Origin: Plasmopara viticola
Lineage: Eukaryota; Oomycota; Peronosporomycetes; Peronosporales; Peronosporaceae
Reading direction: 5' to 3'
DNA: 64,000 bases
Assembly: GCA_001695595.3 (NCBI GenBank)
Contig: MBPM02000006.1
Coordinates: forward strand, 1,364,001-1,428,000
The notes below the pieces were generated by a model. It saw only the letters and a list, made by a program, of their open reading frames with translations. It was not told the DNA's origin and did no database searches. Each line of letters starts with the position of its first letter. Position 1 is the stretch's first letter. The translations under genes were made by a program, and so were the position numbers. Positions 33,950 to 44,922 of the stretch are shown here, one piece after another.

Positions 33950-34154
33950 AAAATTTTCGGATTAAGTCCTTTTAGGTGCTACCTTCGAGCCAATTCTTTT
34001 GAAGCGTCTTACTTAAACCATCCTGACGTCTTTCTACTAGCATCGGCATATAAGGTCATGAAATTATCAGAGTCAAACCAATATTTGCCGTAGTCACTCC
34101 TGTAATCTGTGGAACAAAATGAGCCGTCCTATCATCACTTCCACTCGCCGTTTG
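33950..34154 (-). repeat. Decayed copia-A-type LTR remnant
   Basis: It carries the LTR signature CCAATATTTGCCGTAGTC (compare CCGGTATTTGCCGTAATC at 17648). At 34136 it reads TCACTTCCACTCGCCG, matching the copia-A LTR end plus polypurine tract (ACACTCCCACTCGCCG at 17740). The orientation is the same as copia-A (minus). Confidence 0.5.
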
Positions 34155-34575
34155 TGACATACCCGTCACCGGCAATTATGTCAAAAACGGCTTCACGCAA
34201 TATAATAAAAACATTGTTTGAATTCATATGCATTAGTACTAACCAAAGGAAAAGGCGATTATACAATTTTCGACCAGAAGACAACCATAACCATTGAGAA
34301 GAAAGAGATCTTATTACTTAAAAGTAATCAAGGATGTGTAAAAATCCAGATGGTCAAAAGAAGAATGACAGCTTTTTGTATGGTAGCAGTAAATGGCTGA
34401 GAGCCACAACCAAGGCTGTAATAAGACGACCGGTCGTAAGAGCTCTTCATATAATTTCACTCCTCAATCTGCTCAAAGAAAGAAGCACAGTTCCTCTTGT
34501 ACGAACTCATCCCGCCCGCTCCTCAGCCTTGTCCGATGGCCGACTTTTATCAGCTTTCTTCGAAACTGTGTTACA
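34155..34575 (+). repeat. LTR-like direct repeat, copy 1
   Basis: It begins TGTGACATACCCGTCACCGGC and runs collinearly with 36129-36566. Shared blocks include CATATGCATYAG, AGGATGTRTAAA followed by CCAGATGG, GTAGCAGTARATSGYTGAGAGCCA and CCTYGTCCGAYGGC. This probably represents a pair of gypsy LTRs. Confidence 0.55.
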
Positions 34576-36128
34576 GAGTAGCACTTGTTGCTTTAGGTTC
34601 ATGATTTATTGCAAGGGTGCTCGTGATCACATAGTGAAAAGCAAGCCATCCTTTGATTATTGGTACGAGCTACATAGCGGGAAGTGCTAGTTAAAAAAAG
34701 GTCGTATACCAGCACGAACTTGATGTTTATTGGCTTTGTATATTTCAAGGATCTGCAATTCTGCGAAGCATCTTCGTTGCTTCCCATACGTTCTCGCTTT
34801 CGATTTCTTTAAAGACCAGTCCCGACGCTGTGTGTTGCGTGCACGATGGCTGCAATGAAGTGGTAATATATGGTATAATTTATATTCATATTTTTTCTAT
34901 TGAGTTTTAACTAATTAATTTTGTATATGTTAAAAATAAAAATTATCAAATTTCAATAAAAGAATGATAATAAACTATATACTAGGGTTTAGTGTGTGTA
35001 ATATAAGCCGTGGGCATTTCATGCGTCTTTGAGGCACGGTAATGACGCAATCGACCGGGTCTCATCAGGCGTATACACAAACATTCATTATTAACATGTT
35101 TGACCATATTAAAATAGCGCGTACGAATACTTATAGAAAAAGGATGTGTTTCTGTGAGCAGAGAGCAAAAACTTGCGTAGAGACATGATTTATGCTATTG
35201 CAGCAAACAAATGCATGAAGAAGCAATCATTTCTTACATACTAGACTACACTCACCAGCTTTTTCATATCAGAAGGTCTAACGATAATTGGTTGGGCTCG
35301 CCAGGCACTTATTTGATTACAGCGCAGAAAACTAAGGGAGTAGCAGGGCAAATGAGCTTATAAAGTCCAGTATCCGACAAACCAAAGAGAAGAATTACAG
35401 AAGCCGGTCATTATTTTAGAATTGAGTGGTTTAAATATTCCAGAATTAAGCACTTACTTTTAAAAAAGTCAATTGATAAAGGAAAAAAATCTAACTCATG
35501 ATTTTGATCAATACTTAATGCCGTTAAATTTTCAGTCAAAGTACTAAATACTTGGGATCGGCCAATTTTTGTATAGACCATTTACGAATTATTTGAACTC
35601 CAGATTCATTCAACTGCGACGACATTATGGGTCGTGTATACCGATAAATACATTGAAGGCAAAGTTCTACATGTCATCAACTTTGCCAACACGTATGAAA
35701 AGTGCTCTTTAGTAATCCTCTTAAATCAAATACGTATGGAACGCATATCCGCGTGGCTAAGCCTTCGTTGTATTAATTCACGCAATTGAACGCTTTGGTC
35801 AACATAAGCAAATTCCAGAATTTGCTTAGTAAAATTGTTCATTTCACCTTCGTCGCAATAAAATTCAGTGCAGCTACCTTTCACGGAGGGTTGCATAACT
35901 TAGAAGGCTATCTTTCTTCTTCAAATTTTTTATTATCAGATTCACGGGATTTGACCTCACCCCCAAGCCCGAAGGTCTTGATCGTAAGTTCGAGGCGAAA
36001 AGATTACGACAAAGTTTACACGGTGAATGCCATCTTCGGGTAGAATCTTTCGTAGACAATAGAATGGACGTTGCACGTTTCATAATCGCAAAAATACAAA
36101 TTCAGTTTGTATAGGAAACACCGCTTTA
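34576..36128. other. Interior between the two LTR-like repeats
   Basis: Just inside, 34610-34700 (CTCGTGATCACATAGTGA through GATTATTGGTACGAGC) matches the gypsy leader at 59975-60055, supporting a gypsy origin. Further in, coding is unrecognisable apart from an 85-codon frame at 35786-36043 whose C-terminal part is vaguely like an integrase or chromo end. Most of the pol gene is deleted. Confidence 0.5.
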
Positions 36129-36566
36129 TGTGACGTAACCGTCGTCACCGACAAATTTGCCGGTACAGGCTTTTTCGCATGATACTTATAAAAAAATATC
36201 TTGAAAATACATATGCATCAGCACTATCCATTGTTATCGGCATTTATACATTTTTGACCACAAGACAGTTTCAGATTTTCCATAATTGTTGGAACCAACA
36301 GACCTTATTAGCTCGAAGAAATCTAGGATGTATAAATAACCAGATGGAAATAAAGAAAATGAAAGCTTTTAGGACTGTAGCAGTAGATCGTTGAGAGCCA
36401 CCAGTTTGGCTGCAGCATGAAAATAAGTCGTAGAAGATCTTCATCCAATATCACTTCTCAATTTGCTTTAAGCAACAGCAATTCTTTTTTCTCTACGACT
36501 TCACCTCGCCGCGTCACAGCCTCGTCCGACGGCTGACCTGAAACAGCATCCTCCGCGAATGTGTTT
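36129..36566 (+). repeat. LTR-like direct repeat, copy 2
   Basis: It begins TGTGACGTAACCGTCGTCACC and is the partner of 34155-34575. Divergence is high, so the pair is old. Confidence 0.55.
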
Positions 36567-38958
36567 CACTTCATATGTGGTACGACGTTTTGAGTACTGA
36601 TCGTGTTGGTTTCTGTGAAACAAAAATATGGTAGAATGATTAATAATCTTCGAAAAACAAAATGGATAAGTATGGCTATAAATCAAAGCTGAATCACGAA
36701 CGACAAAGGCTGGGACTCAGCGGTCACTTACCAACCGCCATGCTGTTGTCGTTTGTCCTTAATGTCTGCCGGTTTATGTGACAATCGCGATGACAAGAGT
36801 CTTTTCAAATGTGGCTGATAGCGACTACTATGCGTATATATTCTCTAATAATTAAACATGACTGCCCTAACATTTAACAAACTTAGTGTTACGCCATCCC
36901 GCCCATTTTAATTAATTATAACCCTGTCGAATGATTAGCTTTTTTACGCACAATGTTACTCCAACCTTAACTTCTAGGGATGTGGTACAGCAGATATACG
37001 GCGCAGCGGATAGCAGCAACTTGACAGACAAGGCGGCACATACAGCATACAAAGGTAAATGTATCAGAATAATTTATAAAGCAGTATTTGTAAGGCAGAA
37101 CAATTGGCATATATGTGCATAATTGAGACCTAAAAAAACTTAGCAACACCACGTCCTGCCCCACAGAAGTGTTGCTATGAGCATCAGCCTTCCATTGATA
37201 TTACCCTTCTCACGCACTTCGTTCTGCGTAGTTTTTTTATGTCGAATGCCGCCGTTCGAGCAGCACTGTTTCAAGTCGATACCGAAGAGCGAGATTGAGT
37301 AAGATTTTTAGGAGAAGAGAAACAAGAAAGCTATATTAAAAAAGCAACATGCAATGAGGTAGATCTTACCAGATAAAAAATCATCTTTTGGACTCTACGC
37401 AACTTTTATGCGTCCTAATGCACAGAAACATAGTCGCCTCACTTTAATACATTATCAAATGGTGTAACTTTCCTTGGCTGATAACTTCGGGAGAAAAGAT
37501 TAGCATAACAGCCTTGGCTGACGCCTCATCATGTCGCTTGAATTGAAAAAATAGTTCCTACCGCTATGCAAACGACAACGTTCATTCGTGCGTGAGATAA
37601 CATGTATATAGCTCTAGTAGAAGAATAAAGTAAAAGTGAGTTCGAAAGCTCGAATTTACATAACCCGCTTCAACTTTGCGGTGGACACGTCGTGCCTGCG
37701 TTGATGCTAGGCTGCTGCATTGCAAATTAGAAACACCTATATTCTATTCTTAATTAGCCAACCGATAAACATATTATACATATGCTATGATAAACTCATT
37801 CGTTTGCCACAAATATGCGATAATATCATGTTTAGCCACTTGCAATTTTTAATCGAAGGAGACAGCTGCTATTGTGTTTCTTTACCCTTTTAAGTGCCCA
37901 GAGTATGACAGAGATATGCAGCACCATGCACAGAAGAGTGGTGAAAGAAGATCTGCATTGCTTCGGGAAGCAATTCTTCCCTACTTTTCGTCCAAATGAC
38001 TTCATCTGTGCAAGAAAGGGTAGTTTCAAGACTTTTCGTCCGAAAGACTTCATCTGTGCAAGAAAGGGTAGTTTCAAGACTTTTAAGCTCTATAGCTTAA
38101 TCTTTGTCATCGATAAGCGTTGAAATTGCCGCGCAGTAATTTTTTTAATCGATTATTTGTATAAAATTTTGTATGCAAACCATTGAGAGTACCGTATGGT
38201 GTCTGTCGTGTACCAAAATGCATCGTAATACTTACATGACTCTCCTAAGCTTTAAACATAGGAAAGATCTCGAAACAAAGGCTTCTCGCATTTTGGCTAA
38301 AAACACGCTGAATGGAAAAGCGGTGTGGACAGCGAGCCAGAATTAGTTCGCCCGCCAAGTATCTGCTCAGGCAAAAAAGACGCTGTAATAATCTCTCCTT
38401 TTACCACGCGGCTGTGTCACATCGCCGCTTTGGAGCCAAAAGATGAAATCAATAGCCTCACGCTCTTCGGCGAGCATAAGCCTCTGGTAAAGTTCGAAAA
38501 AAAAATAGAGTTGGGTTTCTCGACCAGCTGAAGTCTACCAAGACTTATTTCTACAAAAAAACGTCCTCTGCTACTGATTATTCTTTCTTAAGTTGTCTAG
38601 CTCTCAGAGCGATTTTTCTATGGTGTGTATCGTACACAGCTCACCATATTTTTCCCAAGATTTTCTTGGCTTTGTGGTCGTAACTTGTTCACAGGACTTA
38701 AGCAAGACAAAGATGCACTTCGTGGATTGTCTTTGAAGCAGGCACTAACTATTTCTCTTCCTTGCTACAGCGACTGCAGCCAGTGTTCCTTTCATTTGAC
38801 AACGCTTGAATGTGCTAGGGCTGTAGTCGAGTCCGCGATCTTATGCATACATGTTGATCAACTTCTTTAATCCATCAAATTTCAAAATAGCGAGTGACAA
38901 TACTAACAATAGTGGACCATTCATATCGTCTTTTCACTTAGCGCAGCCCGCACTATAA
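36567..38958. other. No recognised gene; contains a 48-bp tandem repeat
   Basis: The frames 38325-38531 and 38625-38870 (plus) have a coding-like composition but no motif I can name. They may be scraps of one decayed gene. The rest is AT-rich. Confidence 0.4.
37983..38085 (+). repeat. Tandem repeat, 48-bp unit, 2 copies plus a partial
   Basis: Units 37983-38030 and 38031-38078 differ at only two or three positions (TCCAAATGAC versus TCCGAAAGAC) and are followed by the first few bases of a third. Confidence 0.85.
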
Positions 38959-39104
38959 TGTTGAAATTACACCGCTGAATGAATGTTGAACAGGCGGGTG
39001 ACGTCACAGGTCTACGAGTACGTCACAGTAAGGAATTACACAATGGTAGCCGTTCATTAGTCTAGATGTATATATTCACTCCGGTTATTGCTTTCTACTC
39101 AACA
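38959..39104 (+). repeat. 5' LTR of copia-B
   Basis: TGTTGAAATTACACC ... CTCAACA, 146 bp, with a GTGACGTCACAG CRE-type site near 38999. It lacks the heat-shock elements of copia-A. Confidence 0.9.
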
Positions 39105-39115
39105 GGTTAACAGCC
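39105..39115 (+). promoter_or_regulatory. Primer-binding site of copia-B
   Basis: GGTTAACAGCC directly follows the LTR and is complementary to the tRNA-Asn(GUU) anticodon arm, as in copia-A. Confidence 0.6.
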
Positions 39116-39151
39116 TCAAGCCTTCCTTCATAAGCAACGTGCTAGCCCAGT

Positions 39152-39838
39152 ATGGCTGAAAAGCGCGCCAAAGTCCTCCTAGGGAATCGTAACTATTGCC
39201 ATTGCGAGCTCAACATGAGGATGACCCTAGCGCGGAAGGGTCTCCTGGGGCACATCGTGGCCGTCAAAAAAGAAAGTGAGCATGGCTGGTAATGATGCCA
39301 AGGCGCTAGACATCATCTGTCAAGGCGTTGTTATTCAGCACTAGATCAAGATTTGGTCGGCTACGCGCGCCAGGAAGGAGTTGGAATCCGCCGTGATTAC
39401 TACAATCGCCCAACTCTTCATTGTCGTGTAGCGATGACTCGTTGACTTCACGAGTTCAAGATCGAGTGGGACAAGCATGGCAAAGTATCTGGACTCTTTC
39501 GACGAGCTAGTAGCGGGGCTTCATACTGCGGGAGAGCCAATTGATGATTCACGCCAGCTGGCGGCACTTCTCCGCAGTCTACCATCGAAGTATGACTTGA
39601 TTTCGTTAATAGTGAAAAATGCGAGGGACATTACGCTGTTTGAATTCAGGTAAATGCTGCTCAAAGAATCAAAGAAGCTGCCGAGGAAAGAAGCTACAAA
39701 GAAAGCACTTAGCATAAATGGAAATGTTAGAGGATTCAAAGGTGGACGGGACAATGGATAGAAGGGTGGTTTTTCACGCGGTAACGGCGAATGCAAGGGC
39801 AAGTGCTCTAACTGTGACCAGTTTGACACATAAAGCAG
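39152..39838 (+). pseudogene. copia-B gag (broken)
   Basis: It starts MAEKRAKVLLGNRNY and reaches MRMTLARKGLL as in copia-A, then loses frame at about 39290. Later pieces match YLDSFDELVAGLHT-type and SLPSKYD-type gag sequence. The CCHC knuckle is wrecked: CSNCDQF is followed by a stop instead of the His/Cys half. Confidence 0.8.
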
Positions 39839-39844
39839 GATTGC

Positions 39845-40237
39845 TTGGCAGGTACGAGATTCAACTTTGACGACACGTTGGTCACTGTTGGTGAAGGGAA
39901 ACCATCAAGATGGCTGATTGACAGTGGAGCAACTTCCCACATGACCCCGCACTGGAAGGACTTGTTTGATTACAACGGCCTAGAGGCTAGTATCGAAGTT
40001 TCGATTGCAGACGGGAAGAAGCTGCTCGTCAAAGGACGCGGCACGGTGAAATTGACTGATCTGGACGGAATGGGCATTCGCATGGGTGAAGTTCTGCACA
40101 TTCCCGGACTCGACAGAAGGTTGCTATCGGTTGGCAAGCTGGATGAGCGTGGTATGAATGTGGAATTTTCGTGTTCGTCATGCGTCGTCTGGAATAAGAA
40201 TCAAGCAATTGCGTCGGGTACAAAAGTATTTCCTTGA
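39845..40237 (+). pseudogene. copia-B protease fragment
   Basis: It is a 130-codon frame with the aspartic protease active-site box RWLIDSGATSHMTPHWKDLF, then SIADGKKLLVKGRGTVKL and EVLHIPGLDRRLLSVGKLDERG. The active site is intact, but the frame closes early (VFP stop) before the pre-integrase region. In a live element this would cut the Gag-Pol polyprotein. Confidence 0.85.
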
Positions 40238-40289
40238 GTTTTGAGAGGAAGAAACCTGTCTCGTTAATTATATCGGGCTGATAATCAGT

Positions 40290-41105
40290 GGGTTATTTGG
40301 CATGCCAGCACGGGGCACCCCACCAAGGATGCGCTGATCAGGACACAGCGAACAACTAATGGTATCTCAAATTTTAAGCAAAGTGTGGAAACATTGTGTC
40401 TTGGGTGTTTGAAGGGTCACGGTGTTTCTGTCACGTTCGATGACAAAGACGACACGTGTGTTGGAGCGTTTTCACACAGATGTCATAGGCCAAAGAGAGC
40501 TTCCTTAAAAGGTGATGCCAAGTACGTTCTCACGTTTGTGGATGATTTTATACAATACTTTGCGCTTTTTCTGATCAAGAACAAGAGTGAAGTGGCGGTC
40601 AGGTTCAAGGGGATACAAACATTATACGAAAGCCATTGAGGTGCACGACTAAGGTGTTTGCGATCAAACAACGGAGTTTGTTAACAAGAAAGTAGCTTGT
40701 ATATGTCAACAGAACGGCATTGTACCCCAGCGCTTCGTTTCATACAGCCCTCCACAGAACGGAGTAGCGGAGCGTATGATCAGGATTATCATGGAGAAGG
40801 CTCGCAGTATGTTACACTACACGAGCGTTTCGACGGAATGGTCGGCGGAAGCGGTAGATACAGCGGTCCTTTTAAGTAATATCTCCAACGATACGTTTCA
40901 TCCTGACATCACGTCGTACGAGCCAGCTTTCAAAATGAAGACCCGAATGAAATACCTGCGCGTATTTGGTCCGCAAGGCTCCGCTCATATTGACGATAGG
41001 GAACAGACCAAACTGGAACCCAAGAGCTTTAAGTACAACTTTCTCGGCTACGCAGAGAATGTCAAGCGCTATCGCGTGCTTTTCTTGGAAAATGCCAAGA
41101 TTTAA
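40290..41105 (+). pseudogene. copia-B integrase (broken)
   Basis: The zinc-binding part is WHASTGHPTK...CLGCLKG. The core has KYVLTFVDDFIQYFALFLIKNKSEVAVRF, an LRSNNG stretch where LRSDNG is expected (second catalytic Asp lost), and PQNGVAERM (Glu retained, frame-shifted), then WSAEAVDTAVLLSNIS and RVFGPQGSAH. At least four frame breaks are present. It is useful as the undeleted reference for the copia-A integrase gap. Confidence 0.8.
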
Positions 41106-41122
41106 GTGACCCGCTCTTAAAG

Positions 41123-41641
41123 TTGAATGAGCGTGATGTGGGTGGCATTTACGACACGCATGGGCTCAAGTCGGAACCAATTGTCTTAGCAATAAAAGGT
41201 GGTGATGAAGTCCAGGTTCAGCATCAAGTGGATCGGCAGCCAGCTTCAGACGATTCCATGAAAGCTATCGAAGAGACAGTCGTGGATATCCAAACGGATG
41301 ATATAGATCGTACGCCAAGTGCCGTTGTACAGCGGCTAATGCCTTCTGAGAATCCTGTACGAAACAGGCTTAAGCTTACGGAGTATCATCAGCCGTTTCA
41401 AGTGCAACAAGAAAATTGTTAGGTGTTTTGGCTCAAAGTGGGGCGAACTAGAATTCGACGTGAGCCGATGCAGTTGCTAAGAAACGGCACCTATGTTAAA
41501 GAGTCGAAACAAGGCAGTGAGGGCCCACCGACTTCGGAGTGTGCTACTATTGACGAAGATGGACTTATTGCGGAAGCCGTTCTTGCCTGCGCCATGACAA
41601 TGATACGGAATCACCGACTACGTATGCTCAAGCAATGGTAA
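41123..41641 (+). pseudogene. copia-B linker region
   Basis: Two frames (41123-41422 and 41423-41641) are separated by a stop. They correspond to the acidic linker of copia-A and to 1-262 (for example GRTRIRREPMQLLRNGT and DEDGLIAEAVLA). Confidence 0.75.
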
Positions 41642-42660
41642 GCGACGATGCAATGAAATGGCGTGAAGCAAATGATGCTGAGCTTCGCTCTTTTGAAGAA
41701 AACCGAACATTGACGTTGAAGGAAAGAGAAAGATTGGACGCACAATTGGATCACGATGACTTTTTGCCAAGAAGCGTGATCAGAATGGCACGATCGTGCG
41801 ATACAAGGCACACGACTGGACGCGAAATGTGTCAAGCAAAAGTATGGCGTCGATATTCTAAAGACTTATTCCCCGAATGCCAACACGAATTCAATCCGAA
41901 TAATTTTCGCAGTACGTGCTGCATGGGACTATAAAATGGAACAGTTGGACATCGACACGGCTTTTCTCAATAGCGTGTTGATGGACAACGTTTGTATGGG
42001 AGTTCCACTTGGTGTCGACAATGCTAAAGGATAAATATGTCATCCAAACAAGGCTATTTTCAGGCTGGATCAAGCCGCAAGTGCCTGGGACAAAATTATA
42101 GAACGTGTCTTTGTCAGGGGTGGCTTTAAGAGTTGCAAGGCAGATCATGTGTTTATGTCCAGAGCACTTAGGAAGGTTTTGCCTACGTTGAAGTCTATGT
42201 GGATGACATGATTATCGCAGCAAGATCAGCAAAGAGATAAATCACGTAGAGGAAGTACTTAGGAATGCTTTTAAGATGATGAAGCTGAGAAAGGCGGATA
42301 TCATTTTGGGTGTGGAAATCGATCACGACAGGTCAGCTGGAATATTGATGATCAAACAGACTCGCTCCATCGATGACGTGGCGAGTCGATTTGGTCAAAA
42401 GAATACCAAGAGCGTTGACAACTTTGCGTACAAGAATTGAAGTTATCGTCAAAGCAGTCATTAACAAAGGAAGGGGGACGATCGAAAAGGCTGCCAAAGC
42501 CATATCGCTCTTTGATTGGATGCTTGCTGTACATAACGCCATGTACTCGGCCGGATATTGGCTACGTGGTGACACAGCTATCACGTTTTCTGGAGAGCCC
42601 GGAACTACAGCATTGGAGCGCATCAATTCGAGACCACGCGACAATTCGGTAGTGTCTACC
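41635..42660 (+). pseudogene. copia-B reverse transcriptase (broken)
   Basis: RT sequence is scattered over several frames: the start at 41635 (SDDAMKWREANDAELRS), LDIDTAFLNS at about 41945, YVEVYVDDMIIAA at 42186-42225 with the YVDD box intact at 42196-42207, ILGVEIDHDRS at 42305, and YRSLIGCLLYITPCTRPDIGYVVTQLSRFLESPELQHW at 42497-42615. Multiple frameshifts make it a relic. Confidence 0.85.
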
Positions 42661-43155
42661 GAGTAAGTAGAAGCGTTGCGGTTAAAGCATACTAAGATGC
42701 AGATTGGGCAATGACAGACGCTCGATCTCGGGAATTATGGTCATGATTGCGAGCGTACTGGTGGTATTCAAGTCGAAGTACCAGCAGACAGTTATGCTGA
42801 GCTCAGAGAGAGCTGAGTATATGGCTCTCAGTATATGCATGTAAGAAGTTCTTGGGACGCGGGCAATGCAAAGGACATGGGTCACGAGCAAATTAAAGGA
42901 ACACAGGTTTGTGCTATCGCGCTGGCCAATAACGCCGGATACCATGCTAGGGCGAAGCATGTGGACATCAAACACCACTTTATTCGTGAGAACGTGCAAG
43001 AAGAACTGGTAAAGATCGATTATATCAATACGAAGAGTCAGCGTGCAGATATGCTGACGAAAGAACTTGAAAATCAAGATGCTGAAGTATCTGCGCGAGG
43101 CCTCTGGACTCAAGACCAAGTCAGCAACAAAGCACGCACAGCATTAGCGGTGAGT
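42660..43155 (+). pseudogene. copia-B RNase H (broken)
   Basis: It shows a degraded first box near 42700, SGIMVMIASVLVVFKSKYQ, an altered SAEAEY box (SSERAEYMALS) and YHARAKHVDIKHHFIRENVQEELVKIDYINTKSQRADMLTKEL (42940-43070). The EDNQG box at 42910 is partly deleted. It ends at the polypurine tract. Confidence 0.8.
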
Positions 43156-43160
43156 GGGAG

Positions 43161-43307
43161 TGTTGAAACTACACCGCTGATTGCACGTTGAAGAGGCGGA
43201 TGGCGTCCTAGTACTTACGAGTACGTCACAGAAAGTAATTACATAATGGTATTTGTTCATTGGTCCAGACAAATCTTTTCACCTCGGTTTTTGCTTTCTC
43301 CTCAACA
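43161..43307 (+). repeat. 3' LTR of copia-B
   Basis: It starts directly after the gtgagtgggag polypurine tract (43150-43160), ends CTCAACA, and is 147 bp. Confidence 0.9.
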
Positions 43308-44868
43308 GATTTGGACTCAAGAGCGAGACATGCCTTCATCTATATAGGGCTGTCAAATCCCCTTTACTCGTTAAAATTATTCAAGAATTTCATGTATACT
43401 TTGCTTATGGGCAAGAAAGTGTGAGCACTGACGGAACGTGTAGTCTTTAGAAAGAATGCTGCTCTGAATTATCCTCATGTGATTACGAGACACAAATTTG
43501 CCAAATAAAACACAAGTAAGTATCGGCTTTTAAGCACAAGAGAGAGAGAGTTAAAACGACACGCGCGTATTGCCATCCGGGATCGAGGCCGCCTTAGTTA
43601 CATCTTTACATCTATAAGCCGAATTTTCTTTTAACTTATATAGGAGACTAGATCATCTACTCACGTACGCATGGGATAACGACTAAAATAGTACTTCGCG
43701 CAGAGAAAGCATGCAGAAAAGATAGATGATTTTGAAATGACCGCTTACTGTTTTCGATTTTAAAAGGATTGACGTTCTTACAAGGTTGCAGTTTGTATAC
43801 AGATTTATTCTATACAACACTCAAAGCTATTTATGCGCACTAAATTTAAATCTGCAGCATCAGGTTGGGACAGCATTTTTCCGGTACACATTTCTGTGCA
43901 AAGTTATTGGAAGCTGGCTTGGCAACGAGATAAACATTTTGGACACGCTAATATTGATAGCCTGTATCAATAAGGGTTTACTTGAATATACACTACTTCG
44001 GTCGTAACCAAAGAGTTTATTTTTTATAAGTAAGCAATTGTACGTCCTTTCGGTAATTGCATCTCAGTATGCAACAGCTTCCAGGTCGACCACTTGTGCT
44101 CTCAAGTACTCCGTCTCGCTCCGCTTAAAACATCAACGCCATTTCATAGTCGGCAATTATGATAAGCATCAGCATCTTGTTTCTTCGTGTCTGATGTTGT
44201 ATGCGTCATCTTTTTTATTCTTCAAAGTATCACATGACATAATAGAAAGACTCTGGCCGTAAACAATCAATGCAGCCACTCAATTTGTCCAAACACTAAC
44301 TTTATCTTCAAGGAAAAAGTTTTCATCGGCAAAGCCAAAGATTGTGTTCTTGGATCGCGTGGATCTTGCGTGCTTATCCTAATAATTACGATGCGACAGC
44401 ATTTCGTGGTCTCCTGTGGTATGACCGCCATTCCGTACACAGTTTTAGAGATTATTTCAATTAGTTTTTGAGTATGCAAACAGCGCAATCTTTACCAATT
44501 AATACTGATGAGTAAGTTGTAGGGGTAAATACTAAGCAACCTATAGACATGCGCAGATAAAGAAATACGTGTGAGCTTAGCACACACATATAGACTCAGG
44601 ATCATCTTGGGAGTCAATTTTTCATTATATCTCGGTCATCATTCTAAATACAATGCGCCGACATTAAAGAACATCTCAGGGAACTCAAATCATTTTATCT
44701 TCAAGTCCGACATAAACAATGGTAGTTGACATAAAAATGCAGATTATGTCTGTTGAGAAGACTAGAAACATACAGCAATTGGCATGACATAATTTATTGA
44801 ACCTTTCTGTCGACTGCCTCAGATGCAATCCTTAATTCTAAGACAAAGCAAAGGTATCCTTCGAGATC
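43308..44868. other. Upstream region of GH6-c
   Basis: No intact gene is seen. From about 44040 to the GH6 start it matches the region upstream of pseudogene 3 (57600-58390, opposite strand), including TTGGCATGACATAATTTATTGA just upstream of the promoter. Confidence 0.6.
44040..44490 (-). repeat. Duplicated block X beside GH6-c
   Basis: The minus strand matches 57990-58390 plus: GTGGTCATACCACAGGAG, AATGCTGTCGC, AGGATAAGCACGCAAGATCC and AGAGTCTTTCTA (44250). The translation has a coding-like end (LRAQVVDLEAVAY / LRAQVADLKAVAN) suggesting a coiled coil, but stops interrupt it. It is possibly the remains of a host gene divergent from GH6. Confidence 0.65.
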
Positions 44869-44888
44869 CATTTATTTTACAATTTGCA
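44869..44888 (+). promoter_or_regulatory. Weak Inr/FPR-like core promoter of GH6-c
   Basis: CATTTATTTTACAATTTG keeps the CAATTT part about 40 bp before the ATG, but the initiator half is less like the consensus than in GH6-a/b. Confidence 0.35.
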
Positions 44889-44922
44889 TCCTAGCGAGCA
44901 ACACAAACTTCCACTCCGTGCG

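Larger units (their letters stand above)
38959..43307 (+). mobile_element. Full-length but heavily decayed Ty1/copia retrotransposon (copia-B)
   Basis: It is 4349 bp with LTRs at 38959-39104 and 43161-43307 (TGTTG...CAACA), the tRNA-Asn-type primer site, and gag, protease, integrase, RT and RNase H in order on the plus strand. Each domain is split by stops and frameshifts. The LTRs look about 80 percent identical by eye, so it is older than copia-A. It is the same family as 1-1993. No exact target-site duplication is visible (tataa / gattt). Confidence 0.93.

Noticed and set aside
34334..34690. 118-codon plus-strand frame as a gene
   Set aside because: It lies across the LTR-like repeat and leader. 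The partner repeat at 36129-36566 does not keep the frame.
38954..43312. Target-site duplication for copia-B
   Set aside because: Flanks tataa and gattt do not match.
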